64,000 nucleotides of DNA from an uncultured Kiritimatiellota bacterium (GCA_934635045.1 CAKTZA010000009.1:1-64000), one strand, 5' to 3'. Positions 32,589 to 42,927 are shown, numbered from the stretch's first letter. Notes: a model not told the origin generated them from the sequence alone. A program made the numbers and translations.

Positions 32589-33221
32589 TCAGGCCGTGAG
32601 CACGCCCCGGAACTTCAGGCCGCCGAAGATGCGGTCGCAGACGAACGCAACGAACTCATGCCGCCATTCGTCCTCGGTCGCGCCCGGCGGACGGTGACGC
32701 GCCCGCCAGATGGGATGGTAGAGCGCGTAGGCGCCGAGCTGAACCCAGATCGACGCCGACCACAGGTACGCCTCGTGGTCGTTGTCTGTCGCCATGCGCA
32801 TGAGGCGGAAGAGCCGATTGCGCGCAGGGCTTGCGAAATGCTCCTCCAAGTAGTCCTTCACCTTCGACGGATGCATGGTCTCCTGACGGAAGATGCCCGC
32901 CGCATAGGCGCCGACGCCGACTTTCGCGTGAAAGGCCTCCACGAACGTCTCGACCCAGATGTGGACGGCCGCCTTCCACGTGCGCGCATCACGGACGCCC
33001 GCCACGACGGCGGCCATCTCCGAACCGTGTGTCGCCTCGTAGACGCGCTCGACACATTCGCGGTAAAGGCCCTCCTTGCTGTGGAAATGGTAGTTCACGA
33101 GCGCACCGTTGACCTTGGCCGCGCGGCAGATCTCCCGCACGGTCACGCCCTCCAGGCCCTTCTCGGCAAAGAGCCGCGTCGCGGCCTCCATGATCTTCTC
33201 CTTGGTCTTGTTCTTCTCCAC
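32589..33221 (-). CDS. TetR family transcriptional regulator
   Basis: A 210-residue TetR-type regulator with an N-terminal helix-turn-helix ('KIMEAATRLFAEKGLEGVTVREICRAAKVNGALVNYHFHSKEGLYRE') and a C-terminal ligand domain of the CecR-like kind. It probably represses its own promoter, since a perfect palindrome lies 26-39 bases upstream of the start. The regulated target and ligand cannot be read from the sequence; the flanking genes (UbiA-like upstream, moxR downstream) are not obvious drug-efflux targets. Confidence 0.88.
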   Translation of the reverse strand: MEKNKTKEKIMEAATRLFAEKGLEGVTVREICRAAKVNGALVNYHFHSKEGLYRECVERVYEATHGSEMAAVVAGVRDARTWKAAVHIWVETFVEAFHAKVGVGAYAAGIFRQETMHPSKVKDYLEEHFASPARNRLFRLMRMATDNDHEAYLWSASIWVQLGAYALYHPIWRARHRPPGATEDEWRHEFVAFVCDRIFGGLKFRGVLTA

Positions 33222-33246
33222 GTGTCTCTGTCTGAACCTTTTGTTT

Positions 33247-33260
33247 TAAACGTGCGTTTA
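33247..33260. promoter_or_regulatory. Probable TetR operator
   Basis: Perfect inverted repeat TAAACGTGCGTTTA (arms TAAACG/CGTTTA, 2-base centre) just upstream of the TetR gene, the usual place for an autoregulatory site. Confidence 0.65.
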
Positions 33261-33305
33261 GAATATCATTTTTGAAACGAACCTGTCAACGGGATGAGAA
33301 GCCCT

Positions 33306-33896
33306 TCAGCGGGACGTCCCACAGAAGAAGATGAGTGCGGCCAGTTGGAGGGCGAGCAGCCCGTAGACGAGCCACGCGACCTTCCGGCCGTTTGTCGGAT
33401 CGACCGCCTCGCGCTCGGAGTACTTCGTTACGCCCGCGATGTAGGCGAGCCAGACCGCCGCCGCGATCCAGACGGGACCGCCCACGGAACCGCCCAGCAG
33501 CACATTGCACCCACGCGCCGCGCCCATGAGCAACGGATTCTTCGTGCGGTTGTAGAGCTGGATCGCGACCGTCAGCGCGACAAGTACAAGAAACGGGCCG
33601 TGACCGAGATAAAGCGCCAGCACGGCAAGGCACAGGCAGGCCGTGCGCGCCGTCCGCGCCGCGCGCAGGGAGATCTCGCCCGCCGCGAGCGGGCGCGTCT
33701 TCGGGTCGGTCGCCGCGCCGACGAGGTCGTTGTCGACGAGCCCGTACAGGTACATGCAGACCGAGGCGAGGCAGACGAGGGCGATGTCACCCACGCGCGC
33801 GGCGACCAGTCCGCCGCACGCCGCCGCGCCGACCAGCACGTCCCCCGGCACGGTGACGAGGTTCTGGACGCGAAAGAGCCGAAGCCACGCGCTCAT
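33306..33896 (-). CDS. UbiA-like prenyltransferase family membrane protein (short)
   Basis: A 196-residue integral membrane protein with about six hydrophobic segments. The block 'YGLVDNDLVGAATDPKTRPLAAGEIS' resembles the first Asp-rich, prenyl-diphosphate-binding motif of UbiA enzymes, and 'LYNRTKNPLLMGAARGCN' fits the middle of the family. At about 196 residues it lacks roughly 80-100 residues of a full UbiA protein, including a clear second Asp-rich motif, so activity is uncertain. The start overlaps the dapB stop by 4 bases (ATGA). Confidence 0.68.
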   Translation of the reverse strand: MSAWLRLFRVQNLVTVPGDVLVGAAACGGLVAARVGDIALVCLASVCMYLYGLVDNDLVGAATDPKTRPLAAGEISLRAARTARTACLCLAVLALYLGHGPFLVLVALTVAIQLYNRTKNPLLMGAARGCNVLLGGSVGGPVWIAAAVWLAYIAGVTKYSEREAVDPTNGRKVAWLVYGLLALQLAALIFFCGTSR

Positions 33897-34636
33897 GCCA
33901 CGACGCCCTTGACGGCATCCGCCAGCACGTCGCGCATCGTGTAGATGCCGGGGGCCTGTCCCCGCGCCCAGACGAGCGCCTTCAGCGCGCCGGCGGCGAA
34001 CGCCGCGCGATCCTGCGCCTTGTGCGTCAGCTCGACGCGCTCAAGGTCGCCCGCAAACATGACGGTGTGGTCGCCGACGACCGCGCCGCCGCGCAGCGCG
34101 TGAATCGCAATCTCGCCGACGGGACGTTCCCCGATGTCGCCGTGGCGGCCGAAGACGAAATCGTCTCCCAGTCCGCGCCCCTGCGCCGCCGCCTTGGCCA
34201 GCATGAGCGCCGTGCCCGACGGCGCGTCCTTCTTATGGCGGTGGTGCATCTCCGTCACCTCGATGTCGTATGCGGGGCCGAGGATCGTTGCGGCCCGCCG
34301 GACGAGATCCACCAGGAGGTTCACGCCGAGCGAGTAGTTGCCGCTCTGCACGACCGGGATCTTCTGCGCGGCGGCGTCCACGGCCTTCTGCTCGTCGGAG
34401 GTGAGGCCCGTCGTGCCGATGACGTAAGGAATACCCTGCTCGGCCGCCTGCGTGACGAAGCCGGGCACGCCCGCATGATACGAGAAGTCGATGACGCCCT
34501 CGGTCTCCTTCGGCCATGTTCGGTCGTAGCCCTCCGCCACGTCGATCTTGGCGACGACCTCCAGCCCGGCGTCCTTCGCCAGCTCAACCAGTTTCTTTCC
34601 CATGCGCCCGGCGGCGCCGACAAGTGCGATTTTCAT
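33893..34636 (-). CDS. dapB: 4-hydroxy-tetrahydrodipicolinate reductase
   Basis: Reduces the dihydrodipicolinate intermediate in the diaminopimelate/lysine pathway, in the cytoplasm. The 247-residue protein has the N-terminal NAD(P)-binding motif 'KIALVGAAGRMGKKL', 'VIGTTGLTSDEQKAV', and the DapB signature 'EVTEMHHRHKKDAPSGTAL' with the catalytic His and Lys. Promoter TATAAT lies at 34674-34669, and a GGGAGAAG ribosome site precedes the ATG. A copy of the GGGGCCTGTCCCC element (33951-33963) falls in the codons for WARGQAPGIY near the C-terminus. Confidence 0.95.
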   Translation of the reverse strand: MKIALVGAAGRMGKKLVELAKDAGLEVVAKIDVAEGYDRTWPKETEGVIDFSYHAGVPGFVTQAAEQGIPYVIGTTGLTSDEQKAVDAAAQKIPVVQSGNYSLGVNLLVDLVRRAATILGPAYDIEVTEMHHRHKKDAPSGTALMLAKAAAQGRGLGDDFVFGRHGDIGERPVGEIAIHALRGGAVVGDHTVMFAGDLERVELTHKAQDRAAFAAGALKALVWARGQAPGIYTMRDVLADAVKGVVA

Positions 34637-34731
34637 GTGTCTTCTCCCATCTCCGCTGTTGAGGCCGTATTATAGCAAATCCTTCCCCTGGCGTCTTGAC
34701 GAGGAGTCCTGGCATCATAGTTTCCGTTCAA

Positions 34732-35361
34732 TCATTTTCCAAGAAATTCTTCAACTTCTCGCTTCAGGCGGACAGACAGAAACGGCATGGCATCCTCTGC
34801 TTCAGAGGGTTTTCCAACCTCATTCGAAGAAAGTATCTTGGCGACAGCAATGGCCTCCTTAATCGTGGCATCATCGCCAAAATTCTCAAAGCGAAGTAAA
34901 GCGCGAGACACGACATTCGTAGAATCCACAAAACCCACACCTTGAATCTTCTGCCATGCCCTTGCTGATGCCATGTAGGCCTCTTGCCGATCATTGTTCG
35001 TATTCATGCAGGCGACATGCAACAGCTGTAGATGCCAGTACTGCCATTTGTCCGTTGTCAGCAAAGGATGCGCAAGCGCATTCGTCACTGTTTGACAAGC
35101 GGCCGCAAGCCAAGACTCGTTCATTGTCGCCCCGAACATTTCAAGTTGCGCACGGACAAGAACCACACGCGCAGACAATGACAACTCCACGTTTGTCGTC
35201 TGGTTCACGCATCGGCTCACATAATTTGTAAAGTCCGTTTCGATCAGGTTTGCCCTGTGGCTCAGCGCATTCGTCACCTCCGTCTCGAAATCTCTCGCGA
35301 GAATCGACACACCCGAATTCAGAGTCAACCAAAACAAGACAAAAACTATATTTCTTGACAT
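34732..35361 (-). CDS. Hypothetical exported protein (209 aa)
   Basis: I do not recognise this protein. It has an N-terminal signal peptide (about residues 1-23, 'MSRNIVFVLFWLTLNSGVSILA') and is otherwise helical, with regularly spaced Leu and Ala that suggest TPR-like helices. The start at 35361 has a good AGGAGATTGG site and comes 2 bases after the stop of the thrombospondin-repeat protein, so the two are cotranscribed. Codon use is less GC-rich than in the neighbouring genes. Confidence 0.6.
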   Translation of the reverse strand: MSRNIVFVLFWLTLNSGVSILARDFETEVTNALSHRANLIETDFTNYVSRCVNQTTNVELSLSARVVLVRAQLEMFGATMNESWLAAACQTVTNALAHPLLTTDKWQYWHLQLLHVACMNTNNDRQEAYMASARAWQKIQGVGFVDSTNVVSRALLRFENFGDDATIKEAIAVAKILSSNEVGKPSEAEDAMPFLSVRLKREVEEFLGK

Positions 35362-35363
35362 GT

Positions 35364-38300
35364 TCACCAATCTCCTTTCATTACTTCCTTCTTTCGCCGA
35401 AGCCCTAACCATGACTTGAAGTATATATACTTTTCACCTTTCTCAATTGCACAGGCATTCCAGGCCTTGTTGTCAGCATTGGCCTTCATCCACGCATCCG
35501 TGTCACCCAGCGCCGCGCGGTTCGCTATCCACGACCGGATGATTCTCGTCGGGGCCCCACCCTTGTCACCCGGAGCCTTGTAAGCGTAGCCCAGCAAGGT
35601 CTGCGGACCAACCTGTTCCCATACTTTTCCCGGCGAAACAAAATGCGAAGCGTTCTTGAAATTGATGTCCAGCACCGAACACCCTGCAAGAATCGCGCAG
35701 TCAAGGTCCCTACCCCAGCATCCTTGCAACATGGACGGCTTGAGCCCTCCCTGAAGGGCGTTGGTGTCATGATTGCCATGCCCCGAGAAGTAGAACACGT
35801 CCGCTTGGTTCATAATCTGACGCATAGGACTTTGCACACCGCCATACGCGACCGACACGACCTCACATCCCGCCGCCTTGAAGAAAGACTTTGACCGGGC
35901 ACTGACTGGCGGGGATGCCTCTAAATCCACGGTGGAGGCCTCGGTCGCTTTCCCTCGAAAAGCATAGCCCAGTTCCGAGAACGCCTCGCTGTCCGAAAGG
36001 TCCTGAACCTCCGTCGTCGGAACGTCGATCCACGCCATCTCGTCCACGCCGTCCTCGTCCTGCGACGGCAGAAGCCCCAGCTCGACCAGCTGCGCGCGCG
36101 TCCGGGACATGCGGATCTCGGAATTCGTGCCGCCGCTGAAGAACTCGGACGCCGCAATGGGGATCGCGACGCCTGTCGGGCAGGTTCCCGACGTCGACAC
36201 CACGACGTTGCTTCCCATCACGCGCCGGAAGAGGTCGAAGTCCGCGAGGACCGGCGTGACCGCCACCCGAATCCGAAGCGCCTCGTCGTCGAGCAGTACG
36301 CGCGACGCCGCGAGTTCGGACCATGCCTCGTCGTCCGGGGCGCAGACCGTGACTTCGCACCGGTAGACATGTAGCGTCGCCTCCAGCCCCTCGGCCACGT
36401 TGCCACCCCTGCCCTCGCGCATATGGATGTGCGACGTCAGGAGGCCGTCGGCGTTCTCCGCCATCCAGCCGAGTCCGCAGACGACCTCGTTTCCAGGAAG
36501 CCGCGCCGCCTTGTAGCTTTCGTAGGACGGCGCAGTCGGCAGGCCGTTCACCTTCGCCTGCCAGCAGTACCAGTCCGGGTCCGTGTGTCCGTCGGAGTTC
36601 AGCCACTGCATCGTGAGGCGGTAGGAGTTCCCCTTCTTCAGGATTCTCAGCCTCTCCGATCCCGCCCCCGGAGACGCCATCGAGAACGTGTCCGACAGGC
36701 GGTCGAGCGGGCCGAGTCCGGCAACCGTCATGCTCCAGGCGGCGTAGTCGCCGTTGATGTCAAACCGCATCCCTCGGTCCGGGAACTTCGCCGAAGGCTT
36801 CCCGCCATCGGCGGCGTCTGCCGGATCGGAGCCGTTACAGATCTCCTGGATGTCCGAGACGCCGTCGCCGTCCGTGTCCGACGCACGGGGGTCTGTTCCC
36901 AGGGCCCGTTCGTCCGCATTGCAGAGGCCGTCGCCGTCTGCGTCGCCGGACGCGCCGTTCTCGCCGGATGCGTCCAGCGGGTCAAGCCCCTGCGCCACCT
37001 CCCAGCCGTCAGGCAGCCCGTCACCGTCCGAATCCGTCGACAGCGGATTCGTGCCACGGCCAACCTCCTCGCCATCCTTCAGGCCATCGCCATCCGTGTC
37101 GGGATTGGTCGGGCTTGTTCCGCGAGCATTCACCTCTTGCCCGTCCGAAAGCCCGTCCCCGTCCGTGTCGGGGTTTCTCGGATCAGTGCCCCGCTGCTGC
37201 TCCTGGAGGTTCGTCAGCCCGTCACCGTCCGGATCCGCGCCCGCCCCGTCGCCGCCGGCCGACACGAGCGGATCGAGGCCGTTGGCAACTTCCCAGCCGT
37301 CCTGCAGTCCGTCGCCGTCCGTGTCCCTCGACAGGGGATTCGTGCCAAGGCCCATCTCCACATCGTCATCGAGGCCGTCGCCGTCCGTGTCGGCGCTGGT
37401 CGGCAAGGTGCCAAGGCCGACCTCGGCACCATCGTCCAGGCCATCGCCATCCGTGTCGGCGCGAAGCGGATCCGTCCCGTGCCCCAGATGGTACTCGACC
37501 GTCGTCCGCGGCAGGATCGGCCCGCGCGCGGCGAAGTCCCACGTCAGGTTGTAGAGCCCGTCCGGCGTGACGATGCGCCTGACCTGCACGCCGACGACGG
37601 CTTCCGACCCGTCAAGCCAGACGTCGGACGCAAGGTAGCTCACGCGCACGACGGATCCCGTCCCGCCGGGGACGATGACCTGGTAGGTCATCCGACGGTC
37701 GTCGGACGTCCCACGCAGCCTCACGTTGCGGTACTCGACGACGAAACAGCCGTTGCTCTCGACGATCCCCGTCCGCATGTACGACGCGGCGTCGCCGTCG
37801 ACCAGCGCCGTGCTGCACCAGTAAGGCGCAACCAGGATGTCGCCCATGCTGTAGGTCCCCCTGTCCAGCGGCGTCGCGAGTTCGGGGAAGACAAGAGCAA
37901 CGTTCGATCCGGGCGCATTCAGGTACATGACCCCGTTGTCGAAGCACACCGCCTTCGACATCAGGCTGCCAAGGACCGTCAGGCCGTCAGGCAGCGAAGC
38001 GATCGCTAACGCCCCCCAGTAGCTGTGCAGGCCACCTCCGTACGAGGTGCCGCCGACCGTCGCCCAGCCCGTCGTGTCGTACCACTCGAAAGCGTCCGCC
38101 CTGACGATGCACCCCGTCTCGGTGCCGTCCGCAAGCCCGTCCCCGTCCGTGTCGGCGACCAGGGGGTCTGTCCCCAGGGCGAGTTCGTCACCGTCTGGCA
38201 ATCCGTCCCCGTCCGTGTCGGGGTTCGCGGGGCCTGTCCCCAGCGTCCACGCCTCATAGGCGTCCGAGAGGCCGTCGCCGTCCGAGTCGTCCTGCGTGGC

Positions 38301-38939
38301 GAGCCGGAAGAACGCCGCGCGTTCCATCGCGTTCGTCTGGAAGCTGTCAATGCCGATCTCGACAGCCGCGGGGGACTGCGCGCCGGACACGTCGACCTGC
38401 GCGAGGCGCGTCCAGCCGCCCGATGCCAGCTGCCAGTGCCCGAAGACGTCGAGACGGCCGTTGGGCAGGGAGAGGCCATCCGGCCACGCCACCCCCAGCG
38501 TCACCGTGTCAGTTCCCTTCTCGATTCCATAGAAGCAGAAGTTCGTCACCGAAGACAATGTGAGGTTGCTGTCGCTTAATGCGGAGTTGTTGGAGGCGGG
38601 GAGGCGCGGAGGGTCTTTGACAGGATCCACAGGATTTGAGGCGTTTGGCGTATCCGTCTCGGCAATCCTGTCAATCTTGTCAATCCCGTCTAAAAAACCA
38701 CTCGCCGCTTCGGCGCACCGTTCCTTGTACGTCCGCGTCACCGAGCCCTCCATCGTCGCAAAGGCCATGAAGCCGCCGAGGACGAAGACCGTCGGCCCGC
38801 CCAGCCGCCGGACCGCCGCGCGCACACGGGCGGGACAGCGCGACAGGCCAAGCGCCAGCGCGGCAAGGGCGACCCCGCCCAAGCCAAGGCAACAGCCCCA
38901 CAGCACGACCGAGTCAAAAGCCTCTCGATCCAATGTCAC
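35364..38939 (-). CDS. Membrane-anchored TSP type 3 repeat protein with caspase-like C-terminus
   Basis: A 1191-residue protein. Two N-terminal hydrophobic segments (about residues 11-31 and 47-64) probably anchor it. Then come about 12 calcium-binding thrombospondin type 3 repeats of the form DTDGDGLxDxxE, interrupted after the third by about 200 residues of beta-rich sequence. The C-terminal 250 residues look like a caspase-fold (clan CD) peptidase: '[16 protein letters not shown]' supplies the His (H1054) and '[14 protein letters not shown]' the Cys (C1087). Active-site assignment is by pattern only. The start is a GTG overlapping the stop of a 10-codon leader ORF. A dispersed repeat (GATTGACAAGATTGACAGGA) is inserted near codons 85-95. 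Confidence 0.7.
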   Translation of the reverse strand: MTLDREAFDSVVLWGCCLGLGGVALAALALGLSRCPARVRAAVRRLGGPTVFVLGGFMAFATMEGSVTRTYKERCAEAASGFLDGIDKIDRIAETDTPNASNPVDPVKDPPRLPASNNSALSDSNLTLSSVTNFCFYGIEKGTDTVTLGVAWPDGLSLPNGRLDVFGHWQLASGGWTRLAQVDVSGAQSPAAVEIGIDSFQTNAMERAAFFRLATQDDSDGDGLSDAYEAWTLGTGPANPDTDGDGLPDGDELALGTDPLVADTDGDGLADGTETGCIVRADAFEWYDTTGWATVGGTSYGGGLHSYWGALAIASLPDGLTVLGSLMSKAVCFDNGVMYLNAPGSNVALVFPELATPLDRGTYSMGDILVAPYWCSTALVDGDAASYMRTGIVESNGCFVVEYRNVRLRGTSDDRRMTYQVIVPGGTGSVVRVSYLASDVWLDGSEAVVGVQVRRIVTPDGLYNLTWDFAARGPILPRTTVEYHLGHGTDPLRADTDGDGLDDGAEVGLGTLPTSADTDGDGLDDDVEMGLGTNPLSRDTDGDGLQDGWEVANGLDPLVSAGGDGAGADPDGDGLTNLQEQQRGTDPRNPDTDGDGLSDGQEVNARGTSPTNPDTDGDGLKDGEEVGRGTNPLSTDSDGDGLPDGWEVAQGLDPLDASGENGASGDADGDGLCNADERALGTDPRASDTDGDGVSDIQEICNGSDPADAADGGKPSAKFPDRGMRFDINGDYAAWSMTVAGLGPLDRLSDTFSMASPGAGSERLRILKKGNSYRLTMQWLNSDGHTDPDWYCWQAKVNGLPTAPSYESYKAARLPGNEVVCGLGWMAENADGLLTSHIHMREGRGGNVAEGLEATLHVYRCEVTVCAPDDEAWSELAASRVLLDDEALRIRVAVTPVLADFDLFRRVMGSNVVVSTSGTCPTGVAIPIAASEFFSGGTNSEIRMSRTRAQLVELGLLPSQDEDGVDEMAWIDVPTTEVQDLSDSEAFSELGYAFRGKATEASTVDLEASPPVSARSKSFFKAAGCEVVSVAYGGVQSPMRQIMNQADVFYFSGHGNHDTNALQGGLKPSMLQGCWGRDLDCAILAGCSVLDINFKNASHFVSPGKVWEQVGPQTLLGYAYKAPGDKGGAPTRIIRSWIANRAALGDTDAWMKANADNKAWNACAIEKGEKYIYFKSWLGLRRKKEVMKGDW

Positions 38940-38968
38940 GGTTCAATCACGGGAACATTGAAACTCAT
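38936..38968 (-). CDS. Ten-codon leader ORF ([10 protein letters not shown])
   Basis: A short ORF starting 6 bases after a TATAAT box. Its TGA stop overlaps the GTG start of the 1191-residue protein (GTGA). Reinitiation or coupling from this leaderless mini-ORF could be how the downstream GTG, which has no Shine-Dalgarno sequence, is translated. No run of a single amino acid suggests classical attenuation. Confidence 0.4.
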   Translation of the reverse strand: MSFNVPVIEP

Positions 38969-38974
38969 GCCCGT

Positions 38975-38980
38975 ATTATA
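38975..38980 (-). promoter_or_regulatory. -10 box of the TSP3/caspase-like operon
   Basis: TGGTATAAT on the minus strand, 6 bases before the leader ATG at 38968. Confidence 0.55.
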
Positions 38981-39024
38981 CCATACTCATGTCCGTCGAT
39001 TCTCTAAGGCCCGATGGATGACAA

Positions 39025-42000
39025 TCACAAGTCCACAGCCTTGGACGGCCTGATCTCATCGGCGAAAAGGGAAACGAAGCCTGTCGCAAACGCATGGCAG
39101 CAACTTGCCTGCGGCGCGTCATGTTCCCACAGTGTTCCGGTTCGGCATGCCATGTCCGCATAGTAGGCAAGGGCTTCCTTTCGGGCGAGTTCGGGCATTC
39201 CCGCACGCGCAAGGCAGAGGAAGCGCAATTGCATACCGGGGAAGAGTCCGGCCTTCTTCAGAGAGCCGCGTTCGCCCCGCACCAGACGCCCCCAAAGTTC
39301 GGCGTCGCGGACAGAGTCTGCCGTACCCGTGAAGAACGCATAGTACTGGCACGTCTCGGTCGCTTCAGGACGCACGGCAAGTGCGCCATCCTTCCCGCGC
39401 ACCGCATGGTCGCGAAACTGTGCCCCGTCAAATGCCTGCGCACGGACAGCGGAACGGATCGCATCCGCACGACGGACGCAACGCTCCCATCCGTACAGTC
39501 GCCCGACCGCATCCAATGCGCCGGCATAGAGCATGTTCGCCGGATAGTTCACGTCCTGCACGTAGTCGTTGGACTCATCCCAGCCGACGAACACCCATGA
39601 CGGAAGCTTTTCAAGAAGTCCATCTGCGTTGACATATCCATCAAACCACTTCAACAGCTCCCTCACGCGTCCCTCCAGCAGCTTCGCCGTCTCGCGATCT
39701 CCGGTTCGGCGAACGTAGTCCTCAATCTCAAGGAGAAACCAGAGCGCATACGTCGGAATGTAGAGGCCATCTGTATGATCCGACGGATAGCACATCGCCA
39801 CCATGCCCTTCGGAAGATGCGGAAAACCCTGCGCAAGCGCATAGTCGCGCAAGAACGACCTCTCTACTGACGCATTGCCCGTCAGAAGCTGCAGACTTGG
39901 GCCCGAAAAATAGGAATCTCCCAGCCAGCCGGCGCGTTCGCGGCTCGGGCAGTCCATTGGCACGTCCGTCGCGCACTGCGCAAGCGTCCGGGCGGCCGCC
40001 GCCAAGACCTTGGCGGCCACGGGATCCGCCCCCACATAGACGTTGTTGAAAGCCTCGGCATTCCGATAGCGGCGCACGACAGGCGCCTTCCACGTCGCCT
40101 TGCCGGAGCGCATCGCCAAGCGGGCAAACTTGAACGTCTGCGGCTCGAAGAACTCCAGCACATATCGCCCCGGGCGCCTGATGTCCCATATTGCGCCGGC
40201 CGCGATTTCGATGCGTAGCGGGTTCACGTCCCCATCGGGCGCGCGCATCTCATCCATGGCCACCATGAACCGCCCCGGCTCCGTACACGCCAGCTCGACC
40301 TGAAGGAATCCAGTGGTGTTATGATCTCCGGCATAGAGTTTCGCCTGAACCTTTCGCCCTGCCACGCCAGGCTTGGCCCTACGCCATTTTGCCAGTTCGT
40401 GCCAGACGTTCACCTCGCATTCCTCTGCCTTATACCCGCAGAAGACAGGTGGGGCTATATTTTCAAAGCAGCGCGTCTTGGGCAAAGGCGTCGATTCGTC
40501 GCAGACAATGTCGTAGGCATCGACCTCGACGAACGACCTGTCGAGGCTGAAGTCGCAAGGCGGCACCTCCCGCGCGATGAAGCGCGGCGCGGCAACCGCC
40601 TCAAGTTCCCGCGACGGAGCCGGCGCACCGCCGATCAGGTACGCCTCCGAGAAGCCTCTCTGGAAACTGGCTCGCGGCGTCTTGACGATGCGTTCGGCCG
40701 CCCGCGCCGTCCAGTTCGTGCCGCCAGTCGCGGAAAGGACGCGTCCGTTTTGCACGATTTCCGCCGCGAGAAAAGGCGACTGGTTCATGTACACGAAGTT
40801 GTTGCACCGATACGCGTTCACTTCGATGCGCAGATGGTTTCGTCCGGCATTCAGCCGCACCGGAAGAGCATCGACACGCGCAAAGCCAGTCGGCGCGCGC
40901 GCAGGGCCGGCCGAGACAAACGTGCCGTTCAACTCGGCCTTGCAGCAGGACGCGGCCGCAATCCGCAACTCTGCCAGGCCATCCTCAGCCGTCAGTTCCG
41001 TCTCGAATGCGAACGTCTCGTTCATCGTGTCGCCCGCGCCCTTTGGCCACACCGCCTGTGCAGCAAGGAACAGGTCAGGCGCATTGAATTTCTTGTGGTT
41101 CAGGAACTCCCAGACGCGATCCAGCCACGTGTAGCTGCCCGTACCCGGTGCGGCGGCGTTCATGAAGCAGTGATCCCTCTTCGCCAGCGTATGCAGATCG
41201 CCCTGCACCCCCATGCGACGCAACTGTTCCCAGCACTTGACCGAATTCATCGCCGCCCATCCGTCCGCATCGCCGTGCAGGAACAGCATCGGACAGGTCG
41301 AAAGGTCGAAGGAGAACTCCGGCGCGAGACGCGCCGCATCGTCATTGCCGCCCGTGCGATTCGGCTCGTCAAGACCGTCCGTCAGTGCATAGGCCGGATA
41401 CAGCGCAATGCCCCACTGCACATTGCACGGAATAAGATCTGTCTCATCGACCGGCCAATATGACTTGCGCCGAGAACTCGTCGCCCCCATGATCGTGAGA
41501 TGTCCACCGGCGGACGCACCCATGATCCCAATGCGGTTCGGATCGAGGTGACGCGCCTCCGCTTCGCGGCGCACGACGCGGACTGCACGCTGAAGATCCT
41601 GCCAGGCGCTCGTATGCTTCGCGAGGCCTGTCGGACGCGGTGTGCGGTATTTGAGCGTCACGACCGTCATGCCCTTCTCGTTCAGGTAGCGTCGCGCCGA
41701 CGTTACGCCATCCCAGGAATCCGGACGGTTATCGAAGTAGGCTCCGCCGGAATAGATGATCTGGATGCCCTTGGTGCGAGGCGTCTTCGGAAGATGCCAT
41801 TCGAGATATGGAACGCACTGGTTCGTCTGTGCAGCCGGCATCTTGCCTTCTGGCCAAAGGGGCATCCGTTCGTAGCCACCCCGATCGGCATCATCCGGGA
41901 AACGCGCGGCAAGGCCGACCTCATCGCCGAGCCGTCCATCGAAGTTCATCTGGCGGATGAACTCAAGCGCGCGGTCAAACCAGTGATCCCATGCCGTGCC

Positions 42001-42927
42001 GTCATCGCCACGGTTCATGTCGCCGTGAAACCCATGCCAGCGATCCGCGAAAAGATGCAGCTCGGCAGGTATCTTCATCCGGCGGAGCTGACGGTATATC
42101 TGCGTTGAACCCAAAGGGGAGAAATCGTCCGCCCCCCCGTGGAACAGGCACATCGGGCAGGTCTTGCCGTCAAACGCAAGCTCTTTCACGAGCGCGACGT
42201 CGGGCGCATCTCCCTCGCGGGCGTTCGGCACGCCCTCGCCGTCTGTCAGCACGTATGCCGCAGCCTGCGGCACGGCGAAGAGCAGGTTGCACGGCAAGGC
42301 ATCGAGTTCGTCGACCGGGGCATACGCCGCCGTCTCCGACGATGTGGCCAGAAGGAGGACGAGCTTGGCGCCGGCCGATATTCCCGTGGCGCCGATCTTC
42401 TCCGGGCTGAAGCCCCACTTCGACGCATGCGCCCGCATGAACCGTATGGCCCTCTGCGCATCTTCCCAGCCGGACTGGTGTATTGCAAGCCCCTTCGGAC
42501 GAGGTGTACGGTACGTCAGGTTCGCGACCGTCACGCCCGCGCGGACGAATCTGTCAATGGCCGGCTGCAGGCGTTCCGCGTCACAGCAGGACGAGAAGCC
42601 GCCGCCCGAGACCATGAGCACGGCAAGGTCGGTTCGATTGGACGGATTCGGCGCGTACCAGTCGATGTACGGTCGCCGAAAGTCCTCCGCGCGAAACATC
42701 TGGGCACGGGTCTCTTCCGCCTGCGCGGCGATCTGATGCGGCTGCTCGTCCGGCATCTTGCCTTCGGGCCAGATGTATTCGCGCAGGACTGGCCTTGCCG
42801 AAGGCGTCAGCGGCCCGAACGACGCCCGGTCATCCGGCGAACCCCATGTCCCAAACGCCCAAGACGATGCCGCCGCCACAAGGCAGACGAGTGACACGGC
42901 ACACTTTCGCACGCATTCAGCGTACAT
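39025..42927 (-). CDS. Esterase-esterase-rhamnosidase-like fusion (exported)
   Basis: A 1300-residue exported protein made of two alpha/beta-hydrolase esterase domains and a C-terminal GH78-like domain. Esterase 1 (about residues 85-330) has GISAG (S184), D268 and H298. Esterase 2 (about 372-612) has GASAG (S472), D555 and H586. Both resemble acetyl-xylan-esterase-type carbohydrate esterases. From about 620 there is a beta domain and then an (alpha/alpha)6 barrel with the rhamnosidase block MDCPSRERAGWLGD (991-1004) and 'WVFVGWDESNDYVQDVNYPANMLYAGAL'. It probably deacetylates and cleaves a rhamnose-containing glycan. The ATG at 42927, inside the 3' end of the upstream gene, has a GGGGAGAGG site. 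Confidence 0.85.
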   Translation of the reverse strand: MYAECVRKCAVSLVCLVAAASSWAFGTWGSPDDRASFGPLTPSARPVLREYIWPEGKMPDEQPHQIAAQAEETRAQMFRAEDFRRPYIDWYAPNPSNRTDLAVLMVSGGGFSSCCDAERLQPAIDRFVRAGVTVANLTYRTPRPKGLAIHQSGWEDAQRAIRFMRAHASKWGFSPEKIGATGISAGAKLVLLLATSSETAAYAPVDELDALPCNLLFAVPQAAAYVLTDGEGVPNAREGDAPDVALVKELAFDGKTCPMCLFHGGADDFSPLGSTQIYRQLRRMKIPAELHLFADRWHGFHGDMNRGDDGTAWDHWFDRALEFIRQMNFDGRLGDEVGLAARFPDDADRGGYERMPLWPEGKMPAAQTNQCVPYLEWHLPKTPRTKGIQIIYSGGAYFDNRPDSWDGVTSARRYLNEKGMTVVTLKYRTPRPTGLAKHTSAWQDLQRAVRVVRREAEARHLDPNRIGIMGASAGGHLTIMGATSSRRKSYWPVDETDLIPCNVQWGIALYPAYALTDGLDEPNRTGGNDDAARLAPEFSFDLSTCPMLFLHGDADGWAAMNSVKCWEQLRRMGVQGDLHTLAKRDHCFMNAAAPGTGSYTWLDRVWEFLNHKKFNAPDLFLAAQAVWPKGAGDTMNETFAFETELTAEDGLAELRIAAASCCKAELNGTFVSAGPARAPTGFARVDALPVRLNAGRNHLRIEVNAYRCNNFVYMNQSPFLAAEIVQNGRVLSATGGTNWTARAAERIVKTPRASFQRGFSEAYLIGGAPAPSRELEAVAAPRFIAREVPPCDFSLDRSFVEVDAYDIVCDESTPLPKTRCFENIAPPVFCGYKAEECEVNVWHELAKWRRAKPGVAGRKVQAKLYAGDHNTTGFLQVELACTEPGRFMVAMDEMRAPDGDVNPLRIEIAAGAIWDIRRPGRYVLEFFEPQTFKFARLAMRSGKATWKAPVVRRYRNAEAFNNVYVGADPVAAKVLAAAARTLAQCATDVPMDCPSRERAGWLGDSYFSGPSLQLLTGNASVERSFLRDYALAQGFPHLPKGMVAMCYPSDHTDGLYIPTYALWFLLEIEDYVRRTGDRETAKLLEGRVRELLKWFDGYVNADGLLEKLPSWVFVGWDESNDYVQDVNYPANMLYAGALDAVGRLYGWERCVRRADAIRSAVRAQAFDGAQFRDHAVRGKDGALAVRPEATETCQYYAFFTGTADSVRDAELWGRLVRGERGSLKKAGLFPGMQLRFLCLARAGMPELARKEALAYYADMACRTGTLWEHDAPQASCCHAFATGFVSLFADEIRPSKAVDL

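Noticed and set aside
35364..38939. All GTDP codons in the TSP3 gene as insertions of the nadE repeat
   Set aside because: LGTDP is a normal part of TSP type 3 repeats. Only exact 13-mers were counted, and even these may be chance or convergence.
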